The notes beneath the pieces are model-generated. The model saw only the letters and a list, made by a program, of their open reading frames with translations, had not been told where the DNA came from and searched no databases. A DNA stretch of 22,419 bases from a virus. Positions 6,499 to 14,370 of this stretch are shown piece after piece. Made by a program: the position numbers and the translations under genes. The stretch is taken from the IMG/VR virus record IMGVR_UViG_3300030451_002458, positions 1 through 22,419 of that record; one strand, written 5' to 3'. The first letter of the stretch is position 1; every line of letters begins with the position of its first letter.

Positions 6499-7352
6499 TC
6501 TACTGCTCCCTCATATTCTGTCACAAGTTTTTTAACGTCTTTACGTTCAGCATATACTGTGTAACTACAATGAATTGTATGTGGATAAAAGTCGTGAGGA
6601 TTCACTATTATAACTGTTTTATCTTTCATTCTGGCAATATTATAACATAAGTTTTGATGTTTTCCAATAGGCGTTAGTTGAACTGTTATGGTCTCATCAT
6701 CTACAAGATCAGTCCAATAGTATGGCAATTCTATCTCGTTTGTAGCTTTCAATACTCCTCTTACATATACACCTATCTCTGGTCCTTCTAAACAAGAATA
6801 CCTCAATCTATGTGGGAACTCTTTACTGGGGTGTGGTATATCAAAAAACTTAAATGGTGCTGCTACAGAGGAAAATACACCTAGTTTAGCAGTTATAGTC
6901 TGACATGTTATGACTCCCAAGCAATTAATTACACCATTAACCTGAGCTTTCCCCATTGTAGTTGTACTACCATTGAAAACAGATGGTGCATTTCCTAAGT
7001 TTAAAGCATTCTTAGTGTTGACACCGTTAGTTATACTTGCTGAGTTTCTAATTGTGATACCAAACTTCGTACACAATCCTGTAAAATTACTAACTGCAAT
7101 TACGTTTAATATACCGAAGTAATTAGATATACCATGAACCTGTAGAGATAGTGGTGTAGGTAAACCTATGGGAGGTCCTATCATGACAGTTGCCAAAGGT
7201 ACGCCTGGGTTTGGAACTAATCCAAAGTAAACAGGACCATTAGCAACCAGTGTGCCTGGAAAGACCTTTGGTACGCCTGGCAAAAATGATAGATCTAAAG
7301 CACCGACAACACACTTGTCACCGATCATTTGTATCGAACTTGTTACTGCCAT
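6495..7352 (-). CDS. Tail spike/fibre-like protein with conserved 'LEGPE' C-terminal module
   Basis: A 285-aa protein in two parts. Residues 1-130 are hydrophobic and glycine/proline-rich with short beta repeats; LATVMIGPP at 53-61 recalls PAAR-like or spike-tip modules. Residues 168-210 (FKFFDIPHPSKEFPHRLRY then SCLEGPEIGVYVRG) match a module found near the C-terminus of many phage fibres and virion proteins ('HP....LRYSCLEGPE.GVY.RG'), where it precedes a small beta domain. It sits directly between the beta-rich 187-aa protein and the 543-aa structural protein, with adjacent or overlapping starts. A fibre, spike or spike-tip role is inferred; it could instead be a baseplate-periphery protein. 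Confidence 0.65.
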   Translation of the reverse strand: MAVTSSIQMIGDKCVVGALDLSFLPGVPKVFPGTLVANGPVYFGLVPNPGVPLATVMIGPPIGLPTPLSLQVHGISNYFGILNVIAVSNFTGLCTKFGITIRNSASITNGVNTKNALNLGNAPSVFNGSTTTMGKAQVNGVINCLGVITCQTITAKLGVFSSVAAPFKFFDIPHPSKEFPHRLRYSCLEGPEIGVYVRGVLKATNEIELPYYWTDLVDDETITVQLTPIGKHQNLCYNIARMKDKTVIIVNPHDFYPHTIHCSYTVYAERKDVKKLVTEYEGAVE

Positions 7353-7916
7353 CTATAAGAAATCCTTAAATCTGTCTGCAAATGCTAGTATCATTCCCAA
7401 GAAACCTCCTTGTTTCTTGTCCGTCTGAGTTCCCAAACTGATCTCAACACCAGCACTAACATCAACAAAGTTTCCACCCATACTTAATTTACCCACACAT
7501 AATATATTCGCAGTGTTTCCTTCTAAGTTAGTTATTGGAGTTCTCACATAAAGTTGTCCAGTAACATCAACGGTCATCTCATTATCAACTTCAAATCTAA
7601 CATTTCTCGCCTTTATAGTCAAGTCTCCGTCTTGAACATCAATCAACATATCTCCATACTTACAAGCGATGTTCTTCGCCAAAGAACCTTTCTTTGTTCT
7701 TAATCCTACAGTTTCATATGAACAATCATTGACAACTAATTTTTGTGTGCCATCTTTATAAAATGCAATTCCCTGCCCTTCATCTGTGACCATTGAGTAG
7801 TCGATGGTTTTACCTTTTAAATCACCTTTGGTTATAGGGAATCCAGACGCTACCCTAAATCCAGGCACGTTTTTATAATACTGTTTGGTATTTTTCTTTT
7901 GAGTGTTATCTGACAT
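7353..7916 (-). CDS. Beta-rich baseplate/spike protein, possible detached gp5 C-terminal beta-helix
   Basis: A 187-aa protein coupled to the gp5-like gene by TAATG. Residues ~85-160 are a run of short strands with regular alternation (GDMLIDVQDGDLTIKARN, then NEMTVDVTGQLYV, NILCVGKLSMGG, NFVDVSAGVEISL), like the repeats of triple-stranded beta-helices such as the T4 gp5 C-terminal needle. The C-terminus has a hydrophobic stretch (GFLGMILAFADRF). The upstream gp5-like protein ends in low-complexity sequence rather than a beta-helix, so this gene could supply the needle as a separate chain. That is inference; the strand repeat is what can be seen. Confidence 0.6.
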   Translation of the reverse strand: MSDNTQKKNTKQYYKNVPGFRVASGFPITKGDLKGKTIDYSMVTDEGQGIAFYKDGTQKLVVNDCSYETVGLRTKKGSLAKNIACKYGDMLIDVQDGDLTIKARNVRFEVDNEMTVDVTGQLYVRTPITNLEGNTANILCVGKLSMGGNFVDVSAGVEISLGTQTDKKQGGFLGMILAFADRFKDFL

Positions 7917-10900
7917 TAGTATCCGCCTCCGTAGCCTCCGCCACCCGATCCGCCAGACCCGCCACCACCAGCAGGAGGAGGACTAGGAGGAGGAGTGCTT
8001 GGTGGAGTTGGTGGCGGAGTTGGTTGTTGAGGAGTTGTTGGTTGAGTTGTTTGCTGAGGTGTGTTATTGATTGTTGGAGTTGTATCAGCAACACTTGTGT
8101 CAGGCTGACTCGTTGTAGTGGTGTCGGGAACATTAGTAGTTTCAGTGGTCTGAGGAGATTGATTGTTTGCTGGTTCACTTGGAGGAACATAGTTTGATCT
8201 CACTGGTTGACCAAGACTTTCCTCTTTAGTATTGTATATTGTATCATGTGGGGTGTTCACATGGAAAGCACCGACCATCTTACGTCCTGTTGCTGGATGG
8301 AAGTGGAAAGGTCCAAAGTATGGGTTTCCGTTGACCCAACCAATTTGTTTCTTAGGTAAACTGTAAACACAATCAACCACCTTAACAAATAGATTTCCAC
8401 CAGCTTTCGCACCATCAGGAATTGGTATTCCTCCACCACCAAATCCACCGTCAATGGAAGGTCTAGCTCCACTATCTGCAACAAAATTAGGACTGTAGGA
8501 GATTATCGGTATTAGTTGAGCACCTCTTCCTGTCCTTGTATTTAGTGTGACTTCTGGGATTGACTTATGTTTATCTTGACAGTTTATATTGTTAATTCCG
8601 ACTATAGATCCAGCTGGAGTTACGACTAAATCAAATGTACAAGCACCAACTTGTCCAGAGTCTCCTGACGTATATCCAATGCCAGGTCTGTATGGTATGA
8701 GACTTGTAACAATACCTACTGCCTCACTACCTATTCCAGAAATTCCTCTAGTCGTAAAGTTATAAGTATCAGTTCTCGCCAAACCAGCGAAAGAGTTATC
8801 TGCAAGGTCTTTGAATGAACCCTCAGACATTGAAATATAGTATTCAGTATTGAATTTAAGATCATTCTTTGGATCAACTTTGATGATTCTGTCGGATAAG
8901 AATGATATCCTGTTGTTTTTTATATTGATTCTTTCATGTACAACATTGCTCACGGATTCTGTAATGACTACTTCTCCTACACCTTTTACAATAGGTTCGT
9001 TAAAAGTTATTGAAAGAGATGCAGATGTCTGAACACCAACAGCATCATCAGCTGGAGTTGTAAATGTAATGTATGGAGGAACATCCTCTGATCCCTCTAT
9101 TGGAGTAGGACCTTCTGTTACAGGATACTTTGGAGGAATGACATTAGTTGCTATACAGTATCCAGACCCAGCAGAGAGCATGTAAACATCAACAACTTTT
9201 CCTTCATCATCTATAATTGCCTCGGCCTTAGCACCACCACCCTTTCGAGTTTTATCTACAATGGTAATTGTTGGTGGTTCTGTGTAGTTTCTGCCTGGCT
9301 CTGTAATCTCCAGTGTTAGTATGCTTCCATCCTCAGATGATACGATTGGAACTAATGCAGCAGTTTTAGTTCCGTCACCATGAACTTCTACTTTTGGAGG
9401 AATACACTCTGACCAAAAGAATCCAGGCGGGATACCATGACCAAGATCATCTTGAGTCTTTGGACTTTGAGTTTTATTATTGCAATCGAAGAACTCAGGT
9501 ATTCCACCACCCATCATACTGAGGATAGAGAATCTTGCTCTCGCATCATATACTCCTGTTCCGTCTTCATTATCTCCTGAGAAACTAGCACTATCAGCAA
9601 ATTGTTCTAGTCCCTTCAACACTTCCATATTATCTAAAACACTACTCATCTTAGTAGCTGGTTTTGTGTTTAGACCCATACCCTGTGTCCAATCTTCATA
9701 TTCTTTACATGCTAAACCAGTACAATTTAAGAATGATAGTATCATATTAATATAACTACTGATCTTACCTAACAGACCACCGATACTACCTAGAGCACCC
9801 ATCAACCAATCTAATCCGTCTAGTATTGGTCCTAATAATCTAGTCAAACTATCATATATGCCTCCCAAAAGGTTGGCTATGGCCTGTTCGATGGCACAAA
9901 CTGTAGGGTTAATTGCTTTACCTACCATGTTCAACAACATATCTTTCAACATGTCGAACAAGTCCTCAAAACTGGTGTCAAACAAACAGAATATGATGTC
10001 TATAATTTTTTGTAGAGCCTTAGACACCATAGGTTTTTGTGGTTCTGGAACTATGAGTGCCTGTAATTTTCTGAATATACCCGATAGAAGTTTTGTTATC
10101 TTATCTCTAATCTTATTCATTATCTTCTTTATCGCAGCACTAATCAACCTAGTAAACTTGTTGACTATTCTCTTTATGTCTCCGATAAGATTATTGGCAG
10201 CATCAATATACACCCCAGCAAACTCCGTCAATGAGTTTACTGTGGTTAGGAAACTACCTAACTTTGTTGCTATGTCTGCTATGGGATCTTTACCACAACC
10301 ATCGTCTCTAGTATGAGGTCCTAATTGTGTGTTATTAAAGTTATTAGTTGCAGCATCTTCCTTAAATCCACCTTCTGTTTCTCCACTTCCATCTTCTTCC
10401 TGTTGTTTTTCTTCCTCTATTTCACCAGCTTTGTTCTCAGCGTTTTCCTCTGGTGTCGCTACTGGTTTCTCTTCTGCTATAAATTCAGTGGTAGGTTGAT
10501 AATCAAATATTTTACCAGTTACAACACCAAAGGCATTTTCCTCTGACGTTGCTATACTCTCTCCCTCTTGTATGGTACTGCCTTGATAATTTCCATAACT
10601 TTCTGGTGGTTTCTCAAAGTTTGCAGGACCAAAATCTTTGTTTACGTTTCTTGCTAAAGCACCAAAAATTACTGGTTGTTGTGCTTCCTCTCCATCCAAA
10701 AAGAAACCAAAGACAGTTTCTCCACCAACCATGCTAGAACTCTCACCCAACATTCCTTGTCCAGCACCTTTAGAGGCATCCACCAAAACATGAGCCCAAG
10801 GCAGATCCTCATCAGGTAAAATGTTCTTGGAAAATGAATGAAATCCTATTATTCTAACTTTACATCTAAATGCCCAGCCCTCTTCTAGATCAGTAGACTT

Positions 10901-10996
10901 GTCTCTCCAAACATCAGGAGGAGCAACTTGTCCAATCCACCATACGAATCCATCTCGTCCAACAAAGTTGGTCTGTAAAAGAGCACTGTCTAACAT
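7916..10996 (-). CDS. 5: Baseplate hub protein, gp5-like OB-fold protein without lysozyme domain
   Basis: A 1026-aa protein. Residues 1-118 resemble the gp5 N-terminal OB domain (VRIIGFHSFSKNILPDEDLP, then WAHVL, VFGFFLDGEEAQQPVIFGAL). An acidic linker (~140-215) leads to a long amphipathic helical region (~240-440). Next come a beta repeat around 545-615 (ITEPGRNYTEPPTITIV), a Big_5/SwmB-like Ig domain at ~639-749, a second beta repeat around 762-835, and a histidine-rich segment at 886-920 (GPFHFHPATGRKM). The tail is Thr/Gln/Pro-rich (940-1008) and ends Gly-rich (1010-1026). T4 gp5 is 575 aa with a lysozyme after the OB domain; no such domain is present, and a transglycosylase domain occurs two genes upstream instead. 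Start and stop are both TAATG-coupled. Confidence 0.8.
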   Translation of the reverse strand: MLDSALLQTNFVGRDGFVWWIGQVAPPDVWRDKSTDLEEGWAFRCKVRIIGFHSFSKNILPDEDLPWAHVLVDASKGAGQGMLGESSSMVGGETVFGFFLDGEEAQQPVIFGALARNVNKDFGPANFEKPPESYGNYQGSTIQEGESIATSEENAFGVVTGKIFDYQPTTEFIAEEKPVATPEENAENKAGEIEEEKQQEEDGSGETEGGFKEDAATNNFNNTQLGPHTRDDGCGKDPIADIATKLGSFLTTVNSLTEFAGVYIDAANNLIGDIKRIVNKFTRLISAAIKKIMNKIRDKITKLLSGIFRKLQALIVPEPQKPMVSKALQKIIDIIFCLFDTSFEDLFDMLKDMLLNMVGKAINPTVCAIEQAIANLLGGIYDSLTRLLGPILDGLDWLMGALGSIGGLLGKISSYINMILSFLNCTGLACKEYEDWTQGMGLNTKPATKMSSVLDNMEVLKGLEQFADSASFSGDNEDGTGVYDARARFSILSMMGGGIPEFFDCNNKTQSPKTQDDLGHGIPPGFFWSECIPPKVEVHGDGTKTAALVPIVSSEDGSILTLEITEPGRNYTEPPTITIVDKTRKGGGAKAEAIIDDEGKVVDVYMLSAGSGYCIATNVIPPKYPVTEGPTPIEGSEDVPPYITFTTPADDAVGVQTSASLSITFNEPIVKGVGEVVITESVSNVVHERINIKNNRISFLSDRIIKVDPKNDLKFNTEYYISMSEGSFKDLADNSFAGLARTDTYNFTTRGISGIGSEAVGIVTSLIPYRPGIGYTSGDSGQVGACTFDLVVTPAGSIVGINNINCQDKHKSIPEVTLNTRTGRGAQLIPIISYSPNFVADSGARPSIDGGFGGGGIPIPDGAKAGGNLFVKVVDCVYSLPKKQIGWVNGNPYFGPFHFHPATGRKMVGAFHVNTPHDTIYNTKEESLGQPVRSNYVPPSEPANNQSPQTTETTNVPDTTTTSQPDTSVADTTPTINNTPQQTTQPTTPQQPTPPPTPPSTPPPSPPPAGGGGSGGSGGGGYGGGY

Positions 10997-11223
10997 TAGT
11001 CGTCATACACCAAACATTCTGGTTCGTCTGGGTGCATATCGCAGAATAGTTCTAGTGCATTAGGATCATGGTGATCGCCAGCGGCAATCTCTTCTTTGTG
11101 ATGTTCTGCATAGATTTCTAGTTCCTCTAATTCTACTTTCGCATGTCTGCGAGCAGCAGGGTTTGCTAAAGGATCTTCTGCAATTTTCCTATCTTTTTCG
11201 ATGTGTTTTTCTATACTTTCCAT
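10996..11223 (-). CDS. CP12-like Calvin-cycle regulator homologue, 75 aa
   Basis: An ATG at 11223 is chosen over the ATG at 11247 because AAGGAG (11235-11230) lies 6 nt before it; this leaves a 10-nt gap to the upstream stop and gives 75 aa, the usual CP12 size. The C-terminus (LELFCDMHPDEPECLVYDD) reproduces the CP12 signature C-x8-C followed by '(R/L)VYDD' (C61 and C70). The middle (VELEELEIYAEHHKEE) aligns with CP12 'AWD.VEEL.AEAAH'. CP12 bridges phosphoribulokinase and GAPDH to switch off the Calvin cycle, and cyanophages are known to carry cp12. Here the N-terminal cysteine pair is absent and the core AWD is replaced, so PRK/GAPDH binding may be altered. It lies inside the baseplate hub operon, TAATG-coupled to gp5. 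Confidence 0.72.
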   Translation of the reverse strand: MESIEKHIEKDRKIAEDPLANPAARRHAKVELEELEIYAEHHKEEIAAGDHHDPNALELFCDMHPDEPECLVYDD

Positions 11224-11233
11224 AGGTTTCTCC

Positions 11234-12622
11234 TTATTGTATTCCATAAGAATCTCTTACGAGATTTAGAGCAGATACGTTCCGCCCTTCAGTAATTTCA
11301 AAATGATGTCTCAAACTACGAATTAAGTAGATTCCGCTTAGTTCCTGATCAGATTCTTTTGTTCCAGTTCCACCTGATTCCTCAGGTCCAACTTTAGGGA
11401 AAATTAGTCTAATCGGTGTACCAACTCTCAAGTTAATATTACATGGTATAGTTATATTTAGGGACTGTTGGAACAGCAATGTGTATCTAGAGAACGACTT
11501 TGCCATGTCAGAAATGGTTCTACCAGAACCTTTTTCGTTCAATTCGTGATCCCACATTCCCGAATCACCCAACCTTACTAATACTCTTGAGGCGAATTTT
11601 GTTATATCACCTTGGGGTATAGGAACAGAGTCGCCAGCAGTCTTTATGTTGGCTTCCTCAATTTCCTTTGCTAAGTTAAATTGTATTGCATCTGCTTTCC
11701 AGTTTAACGGATCATAGAAATATGTCAAGTTACTGTAAAGACCAACTCTTAAATTTTTCTGTAGATTAGTAGTCTTGTCAGTATAATGATTGATAATCTG
11801 TTTTTCATTCTCACTACCATCTCTGCTTATCATACCAGAATATGTGTATGTTTCTACGCCATACTCTTTTGATAGATCCTGAGAAGTTATATCTTCTGGG
11901 TATTCTACTTGTGTGGCATCTATCATTTTATCCACGGATCTAAAATTAAATCCATCATAGTCTTCGTAGAAAAAGAATCCAGCAGTTCCTTTTGCCTGAC
12001 TACCAGCCTCACCTGTAGCATTACCTGTCACAGGCACCGCCTTTGGGCATAACCATGTACAAGTATAAAATGCCTTTTTATTGTTTCCTATGAATCCATA
12101 TTCAGTGGCAGATGGTTCTATCTTCTTTATTCTTGCTTCATCAACCTCAAGTATATCCTTTAATATTGTCTCTACATGAGAACTGATTTGTGCTCTGGGG
12201 AATCTATTTCTACATCTGACAGTTTCATTCTTCAAGTTTTCTAGTGTACAACACTTAAGTGTGAATATCTCCTGTCCTTCCGTCTGTGTTAATCTTTCAA
12301 TGGCAACAACATACAGTGGATTTTCATTTGAATCACCAAATGTTATATCACCGTAATCAGTTCCAATAACTATATCTATTCTCTCATATCCTCTGATAGG
12401 AACTAAACTATACAATGCTTGAGTAGTAGATATTTTTAAGTCTACTGTAATAGAGGGTGATAGTATATCCTCATAATAATCGAATGACACCACAGAGGCA
12501 GTAATATCAAGATTATCTACCTCTCTCTTTTCTTCATCTTTTGACCCACCCTTCTTGAAAATAATCTTATTTTCTGGGGTTATTATTATTCTTTTGAAGT
12601 GAGTTTTTAAGAGTGATGACAT
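11234..12622 (-). CDS. 27: Baseplate hub protein, gp27-like
   Basis: A 462-aa protein directly upstream of the gp5-like gene in the hub cluster. It begins with a beta-rich domain (DITASVVSFDYYEDILSPSI, then TVDLKIS... LVPIRGYERIDIVIGT) typical of tail hub proteins of the gp27/gpD fold. It ends with a second beta domain (QSLNITIPCNINLRVGTPIR, then SGIYLIRSLRHHFE), a pattern common to hub proteins ('..V.G..I.l.fp... G.YLI..l.H.f'). T4 gp27 is 391 aa. In the virion, gp27 trimers adapt the six-fold tube to the three-fold gp5 spike. The start is TAATG-coupled to the transglycosylase gene. Identity rests on these patterns and on context. Confidence 0.65.
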   Translation of the reverse strand: MSSLLKTHFKRIIITPENKIIFKKGGSKDEEKREVDNLDITASVVSFDYYEDILSPSITVDLKISTTQALYSLVPIRGYERIDIVIGTDYGDITFGDSNENPLYVVAIERLTQTEGQEIFTLKCCTLENLKNETVRCRNRFPRAQISSHVETILKDILEVDEARIKKIEPSATEYGFIGNNKKAFYTCTWLCPKAVPVTGNATGEAGSQAKGTAGFFFYEDYDGFNFRSVDKMIDATQVEYPEDITSQDLSKEYGVETYTYSGMISRDGSENEKQIINHYTDKTTNLQKNLRVGLYSNLTYFYDPLNWKADAIQFNLAKEIEEANIKTAGDSVPIPQGDITKFASRVLVRLGDSGMWDHELNEKGSGRTISDMAKSFSRYTLLFQQSLNITIPCNINLRVGTPIRLIFPKVGPEESGGTGTKESDQELSGIYLIRSLRHHFEITEGRNVSALNLVRDSYGIQ

Positions 12623-14370
12623 TAACTAGCACCTAAACTATTGAGTGTTAAAGTAGCAATGATTGCACCTTCATCCGCAGGCATAAGAACTGTGCCTGTT
12701 TGCATTTCACCACCCATTGAAGCTGAAGCTATACTAGCATCACCTTTATTGTTTACTGGTGGCACCGCAATAATGTTTGTTCCTCCTCCGCCGCCTGGTT
12801 GGTCATAAGGCATGGATTTGTTTGGAAGAGTCATTGCCTGTATCATTTCTCCAGATGTTTCAACTGAAGATGCTGAAACCTCACTGGTTGTGTTCTTATT
12901 CAATTTGTCAACAACTTTGGATGCAGCCTCACCTTTAGTTATACTACCATCTTTATTCAAATCTAGACCCTTATTCGCTTCATATCTTTCCACAAACTTA
13001 TCATTCATTGCACCTTCACCAAACAAAACAAAGTCATCTGGTTTACCAACTGCAGCAGGGAATAATACACTCATATACAAATCAGAAACATCCCCCTCTT
13101 TACCGTCCATACGACCAGTATAGTTCTCTTCTAAAAACTTTTCAACATATTCTAACTGTTCTGTTCTGGTCATTGCAGCTAACTCCTCTGTACTGGTTCC
13201 CAATCCCTCAGCAGTAGAAGGCATGAATTGTATCAAACCAACAGCACCCGACCCTGCCATATTTGTTTGTGCTGGATCAAATGTTCCTCCAGTTTCAAAA
13301 TCCATAACTGCAAGTAGATCTTCTGTAGGAACATTTAACTTCTCAGCAAGGTCGCCTACACCAGACATGAATGATTCATCTTTAGCAACTTCTTCTGGAA
13401 GAGTATAACTTGCAGTACCCACAGACTCTCCAGCCATAGTTTGAAGTGGTTTCGCTGATGTGAGTATAACCTCTCGTAACGTGCTTCCATCTTCTTGCAA
13501 TACCTCTCCCTTTACTTCCTCTTGGACTTCCTCTTCAGTCTTATTGGCAAAAGGATTCTTAATACCTAACCATTTAGGTCCAAGGTATCCATCACCTTTT
13601 TCAGCTCCAACAAAATTTCTTATGGAATTTACTACTTGAGAGTTGTTTATAAACTCAGCAGTATCTTTCACAAAATTAACAACTTTCTCACCAGTATCCT
13701 TTAGGAAGTTCACGATTTTCTCACCTATGCCTGGTTCGTTACTAAACAATCCACCTCTCTTTACAATGAAAGCAAACTTCTCTGTCATCTCTTGAAAGGC
13801 ATCAAGATCAACACCCTCTTTACCAAATTGTACAAACTTCTCATCATTTATCTCTTGTCTTGTCTTTCCCTCATCCTCCCCTTCTTCTTCTTTAGGTTCT
13901 TCTGGAGTTTGTTCTGGCGCTTGTTCTGGTTTCTTTGTACTTATATCTGCCTTATCCTTATCAATATCCTTTGCTTTTCCATCAACAGTATCGTCCATCG
14001 TCTTTTTACTCTTATCCAACTGCTTCTGTTCTTCTCCTAAATCATCCTTCATTTTATCTACATCGCCACCATACTGAGTATTGAGTATGTCCGTTGGACT
14101 CTGAGATCTGGCTTTCAATGCAGTTCCTAAAACCATTGGTAGTATTATGGCACTACCAATCAACATCTTTCCTAACTTTTTACTACCACCACCATGAAAT
14201 GTGTTTGCGAACTTTCTCGCTTTCTTCATAGTTGATTTGCTAGGAAGACCACCCGATAGACCCTTAGACTCTGTTCCCATGAATCTAGCAAATCTAGTGA
14301 TTACGGTCTCTGCGCCAGTTACCGCTTTCGATGCTTTCTGTTTTACTTTTAAAATTGATGATTTATTCAT
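12622..14370 (-). CDS. Tail protein with lytic transglycosylase (SLT) domain and EF-hand loop
   Basis: A 582-aa protein. The basic N-terminus is followed by a hydrophobic helix at 67-85 (GKMLIGSAIILPMVLGTAL). An acidic, lysine/glutamate-rich helical region (~100-180) and amphipathic repeats (GEKIVNFLKDTGEKVVNFVK) come next. Residues ~345-460 form a GH23-type SLT domain: catalytic E359 in AVMDFETGG, then GSGAVGLIQFMPST (373-386). This fold cleaves peptidoglycan between MurNAc and GlcNAc. Residues 470-481 (DLNKDGSITKGE) are a textbook EF-hand calcium loop. It is TAATG-coupled on both sides between the possible tape measure and the gp27-like hub. It could itself be tape-measure-like (T4 gp29 is 590 aa). 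It probably supplies the wall-degrading activity missing from the gp5-like protein. Confidence 0.75.
   Translation of the reverse strand: MNKSSILKVKQKASKAVTGAETVITRFARFMGTESKGLSGGLPSKSTMKKARKFANTFHGGGSKKLGKMLIGSAIILPMVLGTALKARSQSPTDILNTQYGGDVDKMKDDLGEEQKQLDKSKKTMDDTVDGKAKDIDKDKADISTKKPEQAPEQTPEEPKEEEGEDEGKTRQEINDEKFVQFGKEGVDLDAFQEMTEKFAFIVKRGGLFSNEPGIGEKIVNFLKDTGEKVVNFVKDTAEFINNSQVVNSIRNFVGAEKGDGYLGPKWLGIKNPFANKTEEEVQEEVKGEVLQEDGSTLREVILTSAKPLQTMAGESVGTASYTLPEEVAKDESFMSGVGDLAEKLNVPTEDLLAVMDFETGGTFDPAQTNMAGSGAVGLIQFMPSTAEGLGTSTEELAAMTRTEQLEYVEKFLEENYTGRMDGKEGDVSDLYMSVLFPAAVGKPDDFVLFGEGAMNDKFVERYEANKGLDLNKDGSITKGEAASKVVDKLNKNTTSEVSASSVETSGEMIQAMTLPNKSMPYDQPGGGGGTNIIAVPPVNNKGDASIASASMGGEMQTGTVLMPADEGAIIATLTLNSLGAS

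Noticed and set aside
7906-8190. Minus-strand 94-codon frame rich in Gln and Leu
   Set aside because: Out-of-frame reading of the low-complexity Thr/Pro/Gln C-terminus of the gp5-like gene; the composition is an artefact of the repeats.
9858-10316. Plus-strand open frame of 152 codons
   Set aside because: Lies fully antisense to the helical region of the gp5-like gene, and its hydrophobic residues mirror the opposite strand's Ile/Lys/Asn codons; no start signal.
11224-11247. Upstream ATG of the CP12-like gene at 11247
   Set aside because: It adds eight residues without similarity to CP12, overlaps the upstream gene, and lacks a ribosome binding site, whereas AAGGAG stands 6 nt before the ATG at 11223.
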